Shown: positions 1 through 9,626 of the stretch, piece by piece | Numbering within the stretch: position 1 is the first letter of the stretch | Layout of the letters: each line of letters starts with the position of its first letter | From: Trichostrongylus colubriformis | Lineage: Eukaryota > Nematoda > Chromadorea > Rhabditida > Trichostrongylidae | Assembly (NCBI GenBank): GCA_963978905.1 | Contig: OZ022257.1 | Span: forward strand, 38,884,203-38,948,202 | Reading direction: 5' to 3' | Length of the DNA: 64,000 nt | The notes under the pieces: generated by a model | Told to the model about the DNA's origin: nothing | What the model saw: only the letters and a program-made list of their open reading frames with translations | Database searches by the model: none | Position numbers and translations under genes: made by a program

Positions 1-700
1 TCTAGAACGTCCTGATATACCCTGACATCCATACGATGCGTAATGAATAGTATCCTGCTCTTACCAAAGCGAGAGAAGGCGGCACAAACCATAACATTAC
101 CACCAGTAAATCCGCGCCTCGAAAAACGGCGCGGCTCCTTCCTCAAATCCTTCCAATGACTTGCCAAGCCATCGACTTCATCCAATTTGGACTTTTCTCA
201 TCAAAAAAGATACCGACAACGCTATTACTGATACGCCGTCAACTACACTACGTCAATAATGTAACCCTGCAGGCTACCTCATCCCATTGATGCGTCCAGC
301 TGACATTTTACTTGGCAAAATGGATTCGAGCCTCTTCGTGCGCCCTCGTGAGGTATGGCATGAACGAAAACCGTCTTCGCTCGATGTGAGGAGACGACTT
401 CAGCAGATGATGCACAGTGCTTTTCGATACAGTAGGTGCCAGTTCCCTGCACAGCCGACAAACACCCTTTCTGGAATTGGACGCAGCGTTGAGGATCCGA
501 CGCTTCTGCCTCTCAAAAAGCTTCTGCAGCCTTTTACTTCACTTTTTCATTCCATACAGGTCCATGGTGTGACAGAAGCTGCTGATCAAGTTGTGTGATA
601 GGCCCTCCTTCTCAGAAATTTTGCGACTGCTGAGTCCCACATCCTTGTAGGCCAGAATTTGCCCTTTTTCGTACTCGGATAAATGCGTACCGTGTGGCAT
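1..700 (-). pseudogene. Tc3-like transposase pseudogene (partial)
   Basis: Read on the minus strand from an ATG at 700-698. The first part has the look of a Tc3-type helix-turn-helix (MPHGTHLSEYEKGQ, then AYKDVGLSSRKISEKEG), followed by RRILNAASNSRKG and SKSTVHHLLKSS, the second DNA-binding half. Toward the window start the catalytic-domain stretch is clear: FFDEKSKLDEVDG (first catalytic Asp), SHWKDLRKEPRRFSRRG, and GGNVMVCAAFSRFGKS. These match the Tc1/Tc3 DDE transposase family in order and spacing. An in-frame TGA near 540 and several stops and frame changes around 220-290 destroy the reading frame. The part with the second and third catalytic acids is beyond the window. Family assignment is firm; subfamily (Tc3 rather than Tc1) is inferred from residues and from the double terminal sites. 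Confidence 0.85.
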
Positions 701-985
701 GACACTGTAGAGTAAATCTCAGAAGGATGCGTTAACACATCTACTTCACAACTTACCTTTCGATGGAAGCAAGGCGGAAAGACAGAGTGGACCTATACTT
801 TTGGGACACCCTCATTTTTGAAAAAAAAGCAAATAAAATTTTGCAATTTTATGTATCCAATTTTACTGAGGCGTTTGATCGGTACAGTGATCAGGTACCA
901 CAGATAAAAATTTGGAAAGGAATCACTGGTCCATTTTGGAGATATGGATGAAAAATAGGTGGACCTATACTTTTGGGACACACTG
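1..985 (-). mobile_element. Tc3-like (Tc1/mariner superfamily) DNA transposon, left end cut by window
   Basis: The outer end reads (minus strand) TA then CAGTGTGTCCCAAAAGTATA, with the TA at 986-987. The block GTGGACCTATACTTTTGGG recurs in the same orientation at about 787-805 and 959-977, some 172 bp apart. Tc3 is known for long terminal repeats that carry two transposase-binding sites about this far apart, so the duplicated block probably marks the two sites. The other terminus lies before base 1. The transposase inside is broken, so this copy cannot move by itself. Confidence 0.82.
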
Positions 986-999
986 TATTTAGCAAGTTG

Positions 1000-2110
1000 C
1001 TGCGCACTCACAAGCGAAGTTCCATCATATTTCGGGTATCACACAGAATTCTTGATCAGTTCTCACAGAATTCCATGATCAGTCACTTCAGCCTTGCTGA
1101 CTCTTGATTTCTGAAAGAAAACAGGTTAGAAAGGTAGAGGGTTCTGCCTTTAGCCAAATACGGGTAAGAATATGCCACCGTGCTAGTTTCAATAATACGA
1201 AACGGAATTTATGTTACATATTTATCAATACATTAACGAGCAATGCAAAACACGGAATGGTTAAATATACAAATCTCACATAATGACAGCAATTAGCAAA
1301 GTAACACTCGTCTTGTCTTTTTGTAACAATCAGCTCATCTACATAGTCCTCCTCCAGGCCCATTCTATAAATTTCTTCACCACCAATGCTCCACACTTTC
1401 CAGCTGAAGTTGCAAAAAGGAAAAACTAGTGTACTTCAGCTGGATCCTTCGTTTTCGAATTTCTTTCGGCGGAAAGTTTCCTGTCATCAACAGGTTCCAT
1501 GGTAAGGAGTTACCTCTTCAATGCCAAACCTGGAGTTCACAGCCCCAATCACACCCATTTTGCGAAAAGCCTTTGGTTGTTTCATTGCCTAGAAAGTACA
1601 GATCAGCTTTTTATCAAGGAAGGAATAACAAGTTACGGGCAATTACTAAATCACAATTAAAAGAAAGAACTGAGTAATCCTTAAGTGAGGAGATGAGGGA
1701 AAATCCACAGTGAACATCAGTATAAGCAAAACGAGATCTACACAACGTCCCCAATTATATTGCGACTGTAAAGGGTAGTTAAGCCATCCCAAGGATTGCA
1801 TAATATGTGTATTTATTTCAGCAAACACGGTAATTGATAAGCGTGTGTGAAAACTCGATAGAGTTCCTTTCGTCTTACCTAAGCACCGAAACGTGGTATT
1901 ATAAGTACAGCCAACAGCTTTCCTGCGAGTTCGGTGCCAAACCCGGTGTGGTTGGGAGACTACGCATCACAAACATTATAACTCACGCCTCTTCGGGGTT
2001 ACTGTAACCCATCGTGCGTGCTGAAGTTGGCTGCTTGTGTATATGTGTCCCTAGCATTATCGTGTGATCGCTCTGTTCCTAACAACACTAATTTCCACAG
2101 AGTAAGGTAT
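1000..2110. other. Gene-free stretch
   Basis: AT-rich sequence without a frame, splice-phase series or repeat that I could support. Short open frames here have no recognisable composition. Confidence 0.5.
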
Positions 2111-2123
2111 ATATTTCAAAAAG

Positions 2124-2390
2124 ACTCAGGCCGTGTACGAAAGCGTCTCCGGTGCGCTGAAGAATGCGGTAGTGGCATGTGCTGGGCCTGAACGCCTGCT
2201 TATTGTACTGGATTACGAGAAAGCCGCTGTTGCAGCAGTGAAGAGGATCTTCCCGAGAGGATCGGTAGAAGGGTGCGCCTTCCACCTGGCGCAGGCATGG
2301 AATAGGAAGAGGAACGCACTTGGACTTCGCCAGTACATACGCGGGGCTCGAAGGTGCAAGCAACTTATCGGGCATTTCTTCGCACTGTGA
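2124..2390 (+). pseudogene. MULE (Mutator-like) transposase fragment
   Basis: An open frame reads TQAVYESVSGALKNAVV, then LLIVLDYEKAAVAAVKRIFP, then GCAFHLAQAWNRKRNALGLR. This is the central part of the MULE transposase domain: the Asp of LDYEKA is a catalytic DDE residue and the GCxFHxxQ block is the typical Cys/His motif that follows it. Family proteins are several hundred residues long; only about 85 remain, ended by TGA at 2388-2390. I found no terminal inverted repeats close by. The GC content is higher than the flanks, as in other transposon coding remnants here. It is a remnant, not a functional gene. Confidence 0.75.
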
Positions 2391-2720
2391 CTATCACGAC
2401 GCACTGCCGGAAGATACCTCGGTTCTCAACAGAGAAGGTGGCCTAGAGTCAAAGGAGTCGTCATCGTCGTCGGAATACCGACCCTTCGGGTTCACCATCG
2501 GCCGAAACGAATACTGGATGGATTAATCTTTATCAAGAAGGATCGAGCACCTTTCCTGTGGTCGCATGCTGTGCTTTGCAATCATAGCGACTACGAGAAG
2601 ATGCCTCTCCTTCAAAATGTGGTTTCGACATGCACACCTACACAACTCACAACGGCCTGACGGGGTTAATGGGACCGTGAGAAACACACCTACGCACATT
2701 CATACATCCACCACAGCACC

Positions 2721-2740
2721 ATGGATGGATGGATGGATGG
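2721..2740. repeat. (ATGG)5 microsatellite
   Basis: Five perfect ATGG units are visible. Confidence 0.95.
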
Positions 2741-2744
2741 GTAC

Positions 2745-4130
2745 ATACAGGCCAGACAAATTTGAATATGAAAACGATAATAATGTCACAAAACAAGTGG
2801 AAAAAAAAGAAAGAATAGAGCAGACGCTCTAGACCAGCACAAAAAGCAGACTAAAGAGAAGTAACAAGTGAAATGATGAATAAACACCGACCTGAACAGT
2901 AGAATTGTTATTTTACTACGAACCACGACGAACTCATCGAATTCGAGAGGGTCGCCATAACGTTCGCCATAACGTTAAGTTGATAAGTGTAAAAACGGAA
3001 GGAGCAAACTGATACTTCCTGCACTGACCGTAGGGTAGATAGGAATAGCTATTCCAATATAAGTCGAGCATCCGCCTTAAAGACTTCAATCAATTGTTGA
3101 ATCCCAAATATACAAACTGAGCCCTTTTCTCTTGTTAGGTGATAAACAATACTATAAGGCCCAGAAAACGAAATAACCAACTCCAACTTACCCGATCAAT
3201 CATTGGCATATGCATGAATGATGAGGTTCCATTCTCGGCCAATCACTGAAGCGATCGTGATAAGTCAACAAAATAGGAGAAATAGAACCTACTATGTTGT
3301 CTATCAAAGAAATTGCTCGGAAAATAAGGAGGACACACCAAGGGGGATTCCTTCCACTTCCACCCCCTCTCCCTTCCTGCAGAATGTGCTCGTCAAAGTA
3401 TGTCAATCTCTCCAAGTGGCAAAGATGAACAAAAACCTAAAGCAGGTAACTTATGGTGCACAAAGCAACTCACCATCATAGCAGTTTTCCAAACCACAGT
3501 ATAGCTTTTCGGCGAAACGAACACTGAGTACAGGTTCACAAACACGAAGGAATATGAGAAGATAGATCCTTTCGAGAGAAAAATGGCCTCATCCAAGCTT
3601 GAGGGTGTGTCTGCAATTGCCTTTGATTTCTCATCCAGCTATTGCACGCCATGTCACTGACGAGACACCTTTAGTCCCCTTGAGCATTCCAGCTTGGGTT
3701 TAAACTTTACTAATTACCTAAATATGGATGAGCGAGGTCAGCCCCACTCTACCACATTGCCTGGTACAATGACTACCCTTTCATTGCAGTGAATTTTCTC
3801 ACTTTCCACTTCATCCTAACTGAGAGGTAAATTGCAAAATATTGGTTACAGAACATTCATGATTACTACATTAAAAAATTCAACAGGAATGTATAAATAA
3901 AATCTGATATGAAAGCCCCACTGGGCGGACAACAAGTGAACATTTCTGGACAATCAATGAGTGAAATTACCTTATTCGGTGCACTTGGAATAACAATTTG
4001 ATTGTTTGCAGCGATACTGAATATGAACTTGTATGAACAATTTTATACAAAGTATTGATGTCCTCCAATAGTGATTCAGCTTTCTCTAAAAAACAAATCT
4101 GGTTCAGAAGAATCTGAAACTATGAATATC
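2745..4130. other. Gene-free stretch
   Basis: AT-rich DNA. A 12-bp duplication (GTTCGCCATAAC-like) at about 2953-2975 is the only local repeat seen. No supported exon. Confidence 0.45.
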
Positions 4131-4138
4131 GTATGATA

Positions 4139-4242
4139 GAGCCTTTTGCAAAAGGAAGAGCACGGTTAGCCGCAGCCAAAAGAATTCCTATCAGTCGACT
4201 GTCAGGAAGTTTATGGCTGACCAGGGTTTTGAGAAGGCCAAG
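4139..4242 (+). CDS. Isolated exon-like segment, unrecognised
   Basis: The frame reads [18 protein letters not shown] then [16 protein letters not shown], a plausible basic protein segment, and stops exactly at a good donor (AAG then GTAAAT at 4243). The upstream acceptor is poor (TATGATAG) and no partner exon with matching phase was found. It may be a chance frame. Confidence 0.2.
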
Positions 4243-4248
4243 GTAAAT

Positions 4249-4560
4249 AAAATTTAAAAAAAAAATAAAAAAATAAAAAGTAAAAATTGCGTCGCCCGTC
4301 TATAGAGACTGTTTGCCTCTATTTCATGGTTTTGTGATGCCTCATATTTTCTAGCCATTTTAGCAATAGCTTTTTCTACTACTCACATACTGCTTACTTA
4401 CATGCTTTACATTGTATCTCCATTCATCACTTATATATTTTTGTATCGTATCGCCATTTATCGCTTATATGCCTTATCTTGCCATTATCACTTATGCCCT
4501 ATATTGGTTTGCCATTTTATCTCTTGTACACTTTACATGTATCAATATAATCATCACATA
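4249..4560. repeat. A-rich tract and degenerate CATTTATCGCTTAT-type repeats
   Basis: 4249-4284 is nearly pure A with scattered T. From about 4380 to 4560 the sequence varies around ACTTATATGCC / CCATTTATCGCTTAT at irregular 25-40 bp spacing. Read on the other strand it resembles the GATAAGCGATAATG wording of the 10.3-11.5 kb minisatellite, so both may come from the same repeat family. Confidence 0.5.
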
Positions 4561-4587
4561 TGATGACTCACTCATTTGTAACTTGCC

Positions 4588-4610
4588 TTAAAGGCAGTTT
4601 CCGCGATAAT
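4588..4610 (+). repeat. 23-bp terminal-type repeat, left copy
   Basis: TTAAAGGCAGTTTCCGCGAT followed by AAT. An exact inverted copy lies at 8970-8992. Its first nine bases are shared with the ends of the other TTAAAGGCA MITEs in this window. Confidence 0.85.
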
Positions 4611-4614
4611 TTTG

Positions 4615-6810
4615 ATGGGTTTTGGAGCTAAGTACGGTTAGTGGATGTGCTGAAGAAGAATAAGTGGAGAAGAAACCCCGAAAAATCGTCGAAACCACTG
4701 AAAACAGGGCCTTCTTCATTCGGGGAATTGTACGAGATTTTCCTCCAAAAGTGGGCGTTCGGACGAGTTTTTCAAAAGTTGGCTTCTTGCCAGTTTTTAT
4801 GTTGGGGTCGATGAAATCATCACACAGCTGATTCCTGCGCCGCAGTACGCCGATGATATCATATTCCTTGTGTGAATTCTTGCTGTCCTGATTTCCTAGG
4901 TGAGTTTGCTGTCTGTGGTCATCAACTGTCACTCCATTATTCTATTTATTCTATTTATTATCTTCTCCACTGACATCTGGGATAGGTGAGTTGTTCCATA
5001 GTTATTTTTGATTGTACTTTCTGCACTACTTTTCAATTATCTGATTATTAGCTGCTCTTTGTTCATGATTATATTTCTCCATGTGTTTGCACGGTTTTTT
5101 ATCCGGTTGTTGCCATCATCGCTTGTTTTCCGACCAGCTATTATACTGCAATGTCTTTGATGCGTTCCTCTTTCGATCAGGGGCTCTCTTTGACATTGCT
5201 GTAAAAACTGCGGTCGTTCTGAATGATGCGTATATGTTGCTGAATTAGCGCTCTGTTTATTTTTCTCTTCACCATTTATGAATCATTGCCACTGCTACTC
5301 CTTCTACAGTTAGTATACAAAAAAAACAGAAGCAAAGGAATGACAGTAACAAGAGCTGTAGTTGAGCACTCCCGAAATCATCTTCGTCGGACTACAGGGG
5401 AAAAATTGCTCAGTAGAGGATAGAAGAATTCTCTGGGTTTTAGTAGAGTGCGAAAGGTACTATGGCGGGGTTTAGACGGAAAATTGACTCTCTCCCTCCT
5501 CCCACCGACTCTCTTCCCGAAAAACCACTACAGACACACCAGCGATTGAATGGAAGTCGAGTGCGCGTTGCATACCTAAAGTAGAGGCTTAACACTTTGA
5601 GGTGAGGGCTTAAAGGTGGAGGCTTAATTTTTTAATTTTCTATGCTTCCTGCACTGGTAATTTTGTACTCTACAAGAGTTTCTGATCCAAGGGCGCTCCC
5701 TTTGTGGGACAGAAGGGGTACAGGTGGCGGGGAACGTTTAAAAATCTCCCACAATTTGGATGCTTTAATTGATGTTACCGAAGTATCTGCATGGTTAATA
5801 ACCCCAAGACCCATCCGCTGAACAAACCGCTGAGGGTGAGCGAAACCAGTTACGAAATCACAAGGCTTTATAGGAAACCTTCCTGAATATAACCGACCAG
5901 AGCGCTTCGAATTTTGGAATCATGATGATTTGAATCTCTTCATATGGTATGTGATGGAAACTAAAATGGGTCTCGTGGTGTAAACGAGAGAGGGGTATGA
6001 GTTGGTTAGAATTCAACCAAGACGTTTCGCCTGCAACTCTGCACAATGTGATCACAAATCTCAAACCGCGAGGAAATAAGAAAGAGAAAATCGGTTTTAA
6101 ACGCAAGTGACAACCTTCGTTATCAGAGAGATAAGATTTTCAAAGAGCCCACACAAACAGTCGTGGGAAAAAAGACGACTTCCGTTTTGACGCCCGCCCT
6201 GATATAAATCGCAGCTTCTTCGAGAACACCATTTTTCGATTATGTCACTCATCGCTGATTTTTGGCAATTCCTCGTAACCCCTATAATTTTCTGATTTTT
6301 TCTGTTGCCACTTAACAAAAAGCAAATGCGCGGAATTAGAAAAAGAATAGCGAAATTGGAGATCCCGGCATTTCGCAAAATCCAAATACCAGCTCGTTTG
6401 TAGTCGAAAAGCTCCTGCACCACGTGAAGGGCAATAGCCGAGTTGTAAAAAAATAATTAGGAAAAGAATCGATGAAAAGGATCAAAGACCTGATGCCCAA
6501 ATTTTGACTCCGCAAAAGCCCACATAACTTCGTGGCATGGGCAGTTCAGCAGCGCACTCCCCCAAAAATATGAACGAATTAAATAAATATGGGTTCCAAC
6601 TAAAGTGTACGGTTTTCATTACAAAATTTCCATCAATAGACCATTCACAATGAAAGACCTTTCACAATTTATATAGTGGTGTAAATGAGTGGTACATACC
6701 CGTACTAGAAACATAATGTCAAACCTATTTGAAATACAAAAATTGGAAGAAGAAATACATTCTGTTACAAACAATTCTATGTTAGGAACAATGACTTGCC
6801 TACGACTACA
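4615..6810. other. Gene-free stretch
   Basis: Unique AT-rich sequence, no recognised repeat. Longer open frames (for example 6097-6423, minus) show no domain and no splice context. Confidence 0.4.
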
Positions 6811-6818
6811 GCTCATAC

Positions 6819-7075
6819 CTGTCTTCAGTAACTAACAGCAAGCAAACTAACAGCAACAAACTAACAGCAAAGTAACAGTAAGCAGATAACTTCTTACTGC
6901 TCAACTTTTGCCCACATTCGGGATAAAATCGAAACAGCTGCATCAGCTTTCGTCCTTCGACGAGGTAATAGTGACCCTTTGGCAAAGCAATTTTTTGTTC
7001 ACTATGCGTTACGTGAAGGCAGGAAGACGAGGGATAACATACAGTGTCGCTGGCATCGTGAGCATAATCAGATGA
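6819..7075 (-). CDS. Candidate exon with CPxCG-like motif (possibly repeat-encoded)
   Basis: Bounded on the minus strand by TTTTTCAG (acceptor, before 7075) and CAG/GTATGAG (donor, after 6819); 257 nt, phase 0 in and 2 out, which matches the phase 0 end of the next upstream candidate exon. The translation includes HYYLVEGRKLMQLFRF, then YPECGQKL. A hydrophobic-KLxxLFRFCPxCG pattern of this kind is what I would expect of zinc-ribbon segments in nematode transposon proteins, so this may be a repeat rather than part of the gene. The 3' part contains three near-copies of CTGTTAGTTTG (6831-6875, plus-strand CTAACAGCAA), a local expansion. Only one CxxC pair is visible. Confidence 0.35.
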
Positions 7076-7299
7076 CTGAAAAATATTTGGTTTTATCATG
7101 AAATTACAGAAAAATCGCCCCTACGCACCTTTGAACCTATCGCTGATTGCAGTGCTTCATATAAATTTGGCTTCCCCAAATTCACATCAGCAACTGAAGT
7201 GGGTTGATCCTCAATTAGCATCATTTCTCAGTGTATCCTCATTGCATAACAACATGAGCTCAATGGGAAATGAAACTGAATATACGATAGCTTCCTAAC

Positions 7300-7611
7300 C
7301 TTTTCCTCAGGTCGCTCAGGCCACAGCGGTGTACCGTGGTACTTTTGCAGGGCATTAATGAGAAATGTACGTACATCTCTTTCTGTGATAACAACACTAT
7401 CCTGAACAATCTGCTCATATACAGCTCCTGAAGTTGTATGAGAAAAGTAAAAAAATAAACGCACACTATTTTTCATTTCATTGAATGCTGACCTGAGATG
7501 CGGAGGAATATCTGCCTGACCAACATATGCAGTACTTGCCCATGCGGTAGGATCTTCGAAATGAGATAATCGCCTGCCGACCATAACCATTTCAGCAGAG
7601 ATGTATTGTGC
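7300..7611 (-). CDS. Conserved-looking exon of an unrecognised gene (largest exon of minus-strand cluster)
   Basis: Minus strand, 312 nt (104 codons), phase 0 to 0. The acceptor is TTTTTTCTCCTGTTGTAG just above 7611 and the donor is AAG/GTTAGG just below 7300. The translation begins AQYISAEMVMVGRRLSHFED, continues PTAWASTAYVGQADIPPHLR, and ends HGTPLWPERPEEK. Amino-acid composition, codon use and clean splice sites argue for true coding origin. I do not recognise the family; the regular amphipathic segments would suit an alpha-helical protein. It joins in frame to the exon at 7671-7741. The gene, or gene relic, lies inside the interval bracketed by the 23-bp inverted repeats at 4588 and 8992. 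Confidence 0.5.
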
Positions 7612-7670
7612 CTACAACAGGAGAAAAAAATCAAAAATGAATTCTCGAACAAGATGCATTTTCAACTCAC

Positions 7671-7741
7671 CGCGGCAACTAGATGAGTATGGCAAAAGAA
7701 CTTATTCTCAGTACAAGCATACTGCAGCTTGCAGCAGCTTA
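7671..7741 (-). CDS. Exon of the same unrecognised minus-strand gene
   Basis: 71 nt, bounded by TTCTTCTTTTAG (acceptor) and GCG/GTGAGTTG (donor). Reads SCCKLQYACTENKFFCHTH then LVAA and continues without phase change into the exon at 7300-7611. Four cysteines in 15 residues are notable but form no motif I know. Incoming phase is 1 at the TTTTAG acceptor (or 2 with a TAAG acceptor four bases on), which does not match the phase 0 end of the exon at 7867-8073, so an exon or a base may be missing. Confidence 0.42.
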
Positions 7742-7744
7742 CTA

Positions 7745-7816
7745 AAAGAAGAAACTTTGGTAAAAAGAAAAACAGCGTAAAAAGAAGAAACTTTGGTAAA
7801 AAGAAAAACAGCGTAA
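7745..7816. repeat. 36-bp tandem duplication
   Basis: Two consecutive, almost identical 36-bp units (core GAAACTTTGGTAAAAAG) lie in the intron between candidate exons 7671-7741 and 7867-8073. Confidence 0.9.
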
Positions 7817-7866
7817 CAAGGAAGGCATGCAAAAAAGAAAGCAATGGAAAGTGATGAAAATTTCAC

Positions 7867-8073
7867 CTGAAGAAATGACGATATCACACTACCGATAACA
7901 TCTCTAGTGGGCGGAACGTTACCAAGTCGGTCTTGCCATAGTGCAGCAAAAAGTTAAGTTGCGTATCTAGTATTGGTTCCATTAGGGGTCCTTCCAAATT
8001 GCCATAGCCACAGTAATAGTATATTCATACGAAGGACCGAAGTTATCAGGAGAGATTGAACGAAACAGTATCA
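7867..8073 (-). pseudogene. Exon of the minus-strand gene with two apparent single-base frameshifts
   Basis: Acceptor TTTTACTTTTGCAG above 8073, donor CAG/GTGAAA below 7867. The first part reads ILFRSISPDNFGPSYEYT then ITVAMAIWKDP, after which the frame must change at a run of four C (about 7980) to continue LMEPILDTQLNF, and again at a run of five T (about 7954) to read AALWQDRLGNVPPTRDVIG then SVISSFLQ. Each segment looks coding and the changes sit exactly in homopolymers. Either the gene is decaying or the assembly has two uncorrected indels. No family recognised. Confidence 0.42.
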
Positions 8074-8133
8074 CTGCAAAAGTAAAATAATCCCACATTG
8101 AAGTTTTATAGGAAGCAAATGGACGCAGCTCAC

Positions 8134-8190
8134 CTGGTAGTAACTTATTTGCCGTTACATCGAAGCTGACATAACGTAGAGTAGAAGTGT
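8134..8190 (-). CDS. Candidate exon of the minus-strand gene (5' limit unclear)
   Basis: Ends at a good donor (CCAG/GTGAGC at 8133-8128) and joins, phase 1, across a 60-bp intron to the exon at 7867-8073. Reads VSFDVTANKLLP. I see no convincing acceptor with the right phase upstream, so its start is approximate. Confidence 0.3.
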
Positions 8191-8266
8191 CAAAAATAAA
8201 ATACATTCAGAGACGAACTGGAAGCAATATTTGAGTAGTTGTCTAACAAAATAGCTGAGCGACTTC

Positions 8267-8339
8267 GGGTCAAATAAAGGGGGGGGGGGCAAAATTTACA
8301 CCCACGCACGTTGCGTCTCCCCCCGACTTTATTTGACCC
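8267..8339. mobile_element. 73-bp palindromic mini-element with GGGTCAAATAAAG ends
   Basis: Starts GGGTCAAATAAAG followed by a run of G, ends with a run of C then GACTTTATTTGACCC. The core contains GCGTCTCCC. The same ends flank a 241-bp element at 29352-29592, so this is a short internally deleted copy of a repeat family. It lies in the presumed intron between exons 8442-8574 and 8134-8190. Confidence 0.8.
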
Positions 8340-8441
8340 CAAGATGGAAAAGGTACGATTTAATATGGATAGGATAGAAATAGGTATGATCTTCAAACGA
8401 CTGTATGAAAACAGAACCATATGTAGATTCCAAAAACTCAC

Positions 8442-8574
8442 CGGCATAGGATAATATACTGGTGGAAGAAATTAGTCGCAAGAGCGGTGAAGTAATGCTC
8501 TCGTCATTGAACACCAGCAGCTCGTAATTCCAATGAAAAATATAGTGCCAGTTATAACAACGGAAAGCACGTGC
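8442..8574 (-). CDS. Exon of the unrecognised minus-strand gene
   Basis: 133 nt between CACTTGCTTTCAG (acceptor) and GCCG/GTGAGTTTT (donor). Reads ARAFRCYNWHYIFHWNYELL, then VFNDESITSPLLRLIS and ends SYA plus one base (phase 1). Aromatic-rich and clearly protein-like, but no domain recognised. Reading on through the donor stays open for a further 40 codons, so alternative exon ends are possible. Confidence 0.42.
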
Positions 8575-8799
8575 CTGAAAGCAAGTGTATTACAATAACC
8601 ATGAAAATTAAGATTTCACCACAATAATAACATCACAGTAAATGCAGAAATGGCGGTAAAATGTGAGGTTCGTAGAGAGGGAAAGGTAATTGGAACTGAG
8701 AGCAGGTGAAGGATCAGCTGATATCCATGATTAACTTCCAACGACAATCCAGAAGACAAAGGGTGAGCAAATAGCACTACACCGTTTCTTGGAATGTCG

Positions 8800-8960
8800 T
8801 TGGAAAAAGGAACGTCCAATGCCGGGTGTGGTCGTAGTCGGTGGGCGGCGTCGGAGGGGCTTGCGGCGGGCTTCGCGCTGTCACGAGGCGCCGTGGCGGG
8901 GCGTGATGGGTGCAGCCTCGACACTCACGCGGGGATCTATCGGCTGCGGCACGGCAATTA
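8800..8960. other. GC-rich block
   Basis: A sharp GC-rich segment (GTGGGCGGCGTCGGAGGGG and similar) next to the 8970-8992 repeat, in contrast to AT-rich surroundings. It is probably part of a repeat end. Open frames through it look like composition artefacts. Confidence 0.4.
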
Positions 8961-8969
8961 CCTAATACC

Positions 8970-8992
8970 ATTATCGCGGAAACTGCCTTTAA
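8970..8992 (-). repeat. 23-bp terminal-type repeat, right copy
   Basis: Exact reverse complement of 4588-4610. Together the two bracket 4.4 kb. They may be the two ends of one element or ends of two separate elements. Confidence 0.85.
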
Positions 8993-9106
8993 CACTATCT
9001 CGAGGCCGATCTTGCACTTTAGTTCAACATTCCCACAGTGAGCTTCAACTTCTCCTTTATCTGTAGCTTCATCAAATGTCAGTACAGACGCGCCCCTTCT
9101 GTAGCG

Positions 9107-9198
9107 TATAAAAGAGCCTCACTGTACCGTCAAGATGGTTTTTCCTCATTGGTGCTCTTCTTTGCCTCATCATATCCTTTTAACCGCGTGGCAATAAA
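9107..9198 (+). promoter_or_regulatory. TATA box and AATAAA signal in LTR-like spacing
   Basis: TATAAAAG at 9107-9114 and AATAAA at 9193-9198, 80 bp apart, followed by an A/C-rich tract. This is the layout of the U3/R part of a retrotransposon LTR. It points the opposite way to the BEL gag fragment nearby, and I could not define LTR borders or a second LTR. Confidence 0.4.
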
Positions 9199-9229
9199 CT
9201 TAGTGTAGAAACGTATATTCTGTATACGT

Positions 9230-9313
9230 CTTTTACACAAAAAAAACAAAAAAACCAAACACAAAAACAACACACAAAACAAAACACAAAAATGAATTTT
9301 ACACACAAAAATG
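9230..9313. repeat. A/C-rich low-complexity tract
   Basis: Imperfect repetition of ACACAAAA and AAAACAAAA words. Confidence 0.85.
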
Positions 9314-9626
9314 ACTAGTTTTTATAAAATTAGGCCAGCCATCTTAGATGTGCAGGTTTCCTGAAACAATGTAGTCCAACTCGGACTCTTTGCGCCGCTC
9401 ACCGCGGGTGGCCACACGGATTTTTGGCGTAATTCCCCCCACCCGCTGATGACCGGGGTCTACAACAACGTGCTCCTACAACAATTGTGAAATGTCTAAT
9501 AAAATACACCCAAACAAAGATGTAAGTCACGGTATCACATAAATCGTCGTCGACAATGTTCATTGCGGAAATGGCGTCTCTTCTTCGTCGGGCTCCAGTG
9601 ATGTCCAATCCTTTTGTTGTCGGTGT

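Noticed and set aside
8267..8339. G run as assembly error
   Set aside because: The same G-run/C-run structure occurs in an independent copy at 29352-29592 with matching ends, so it is a real feature of the element, although run length may be inaccurate.
4588..8992. A complete autonomous 4.4-kb transposon
   Set aside because: No transposase motif is found between the ends, and the sequences just inside the two ends are unrelated to each other.
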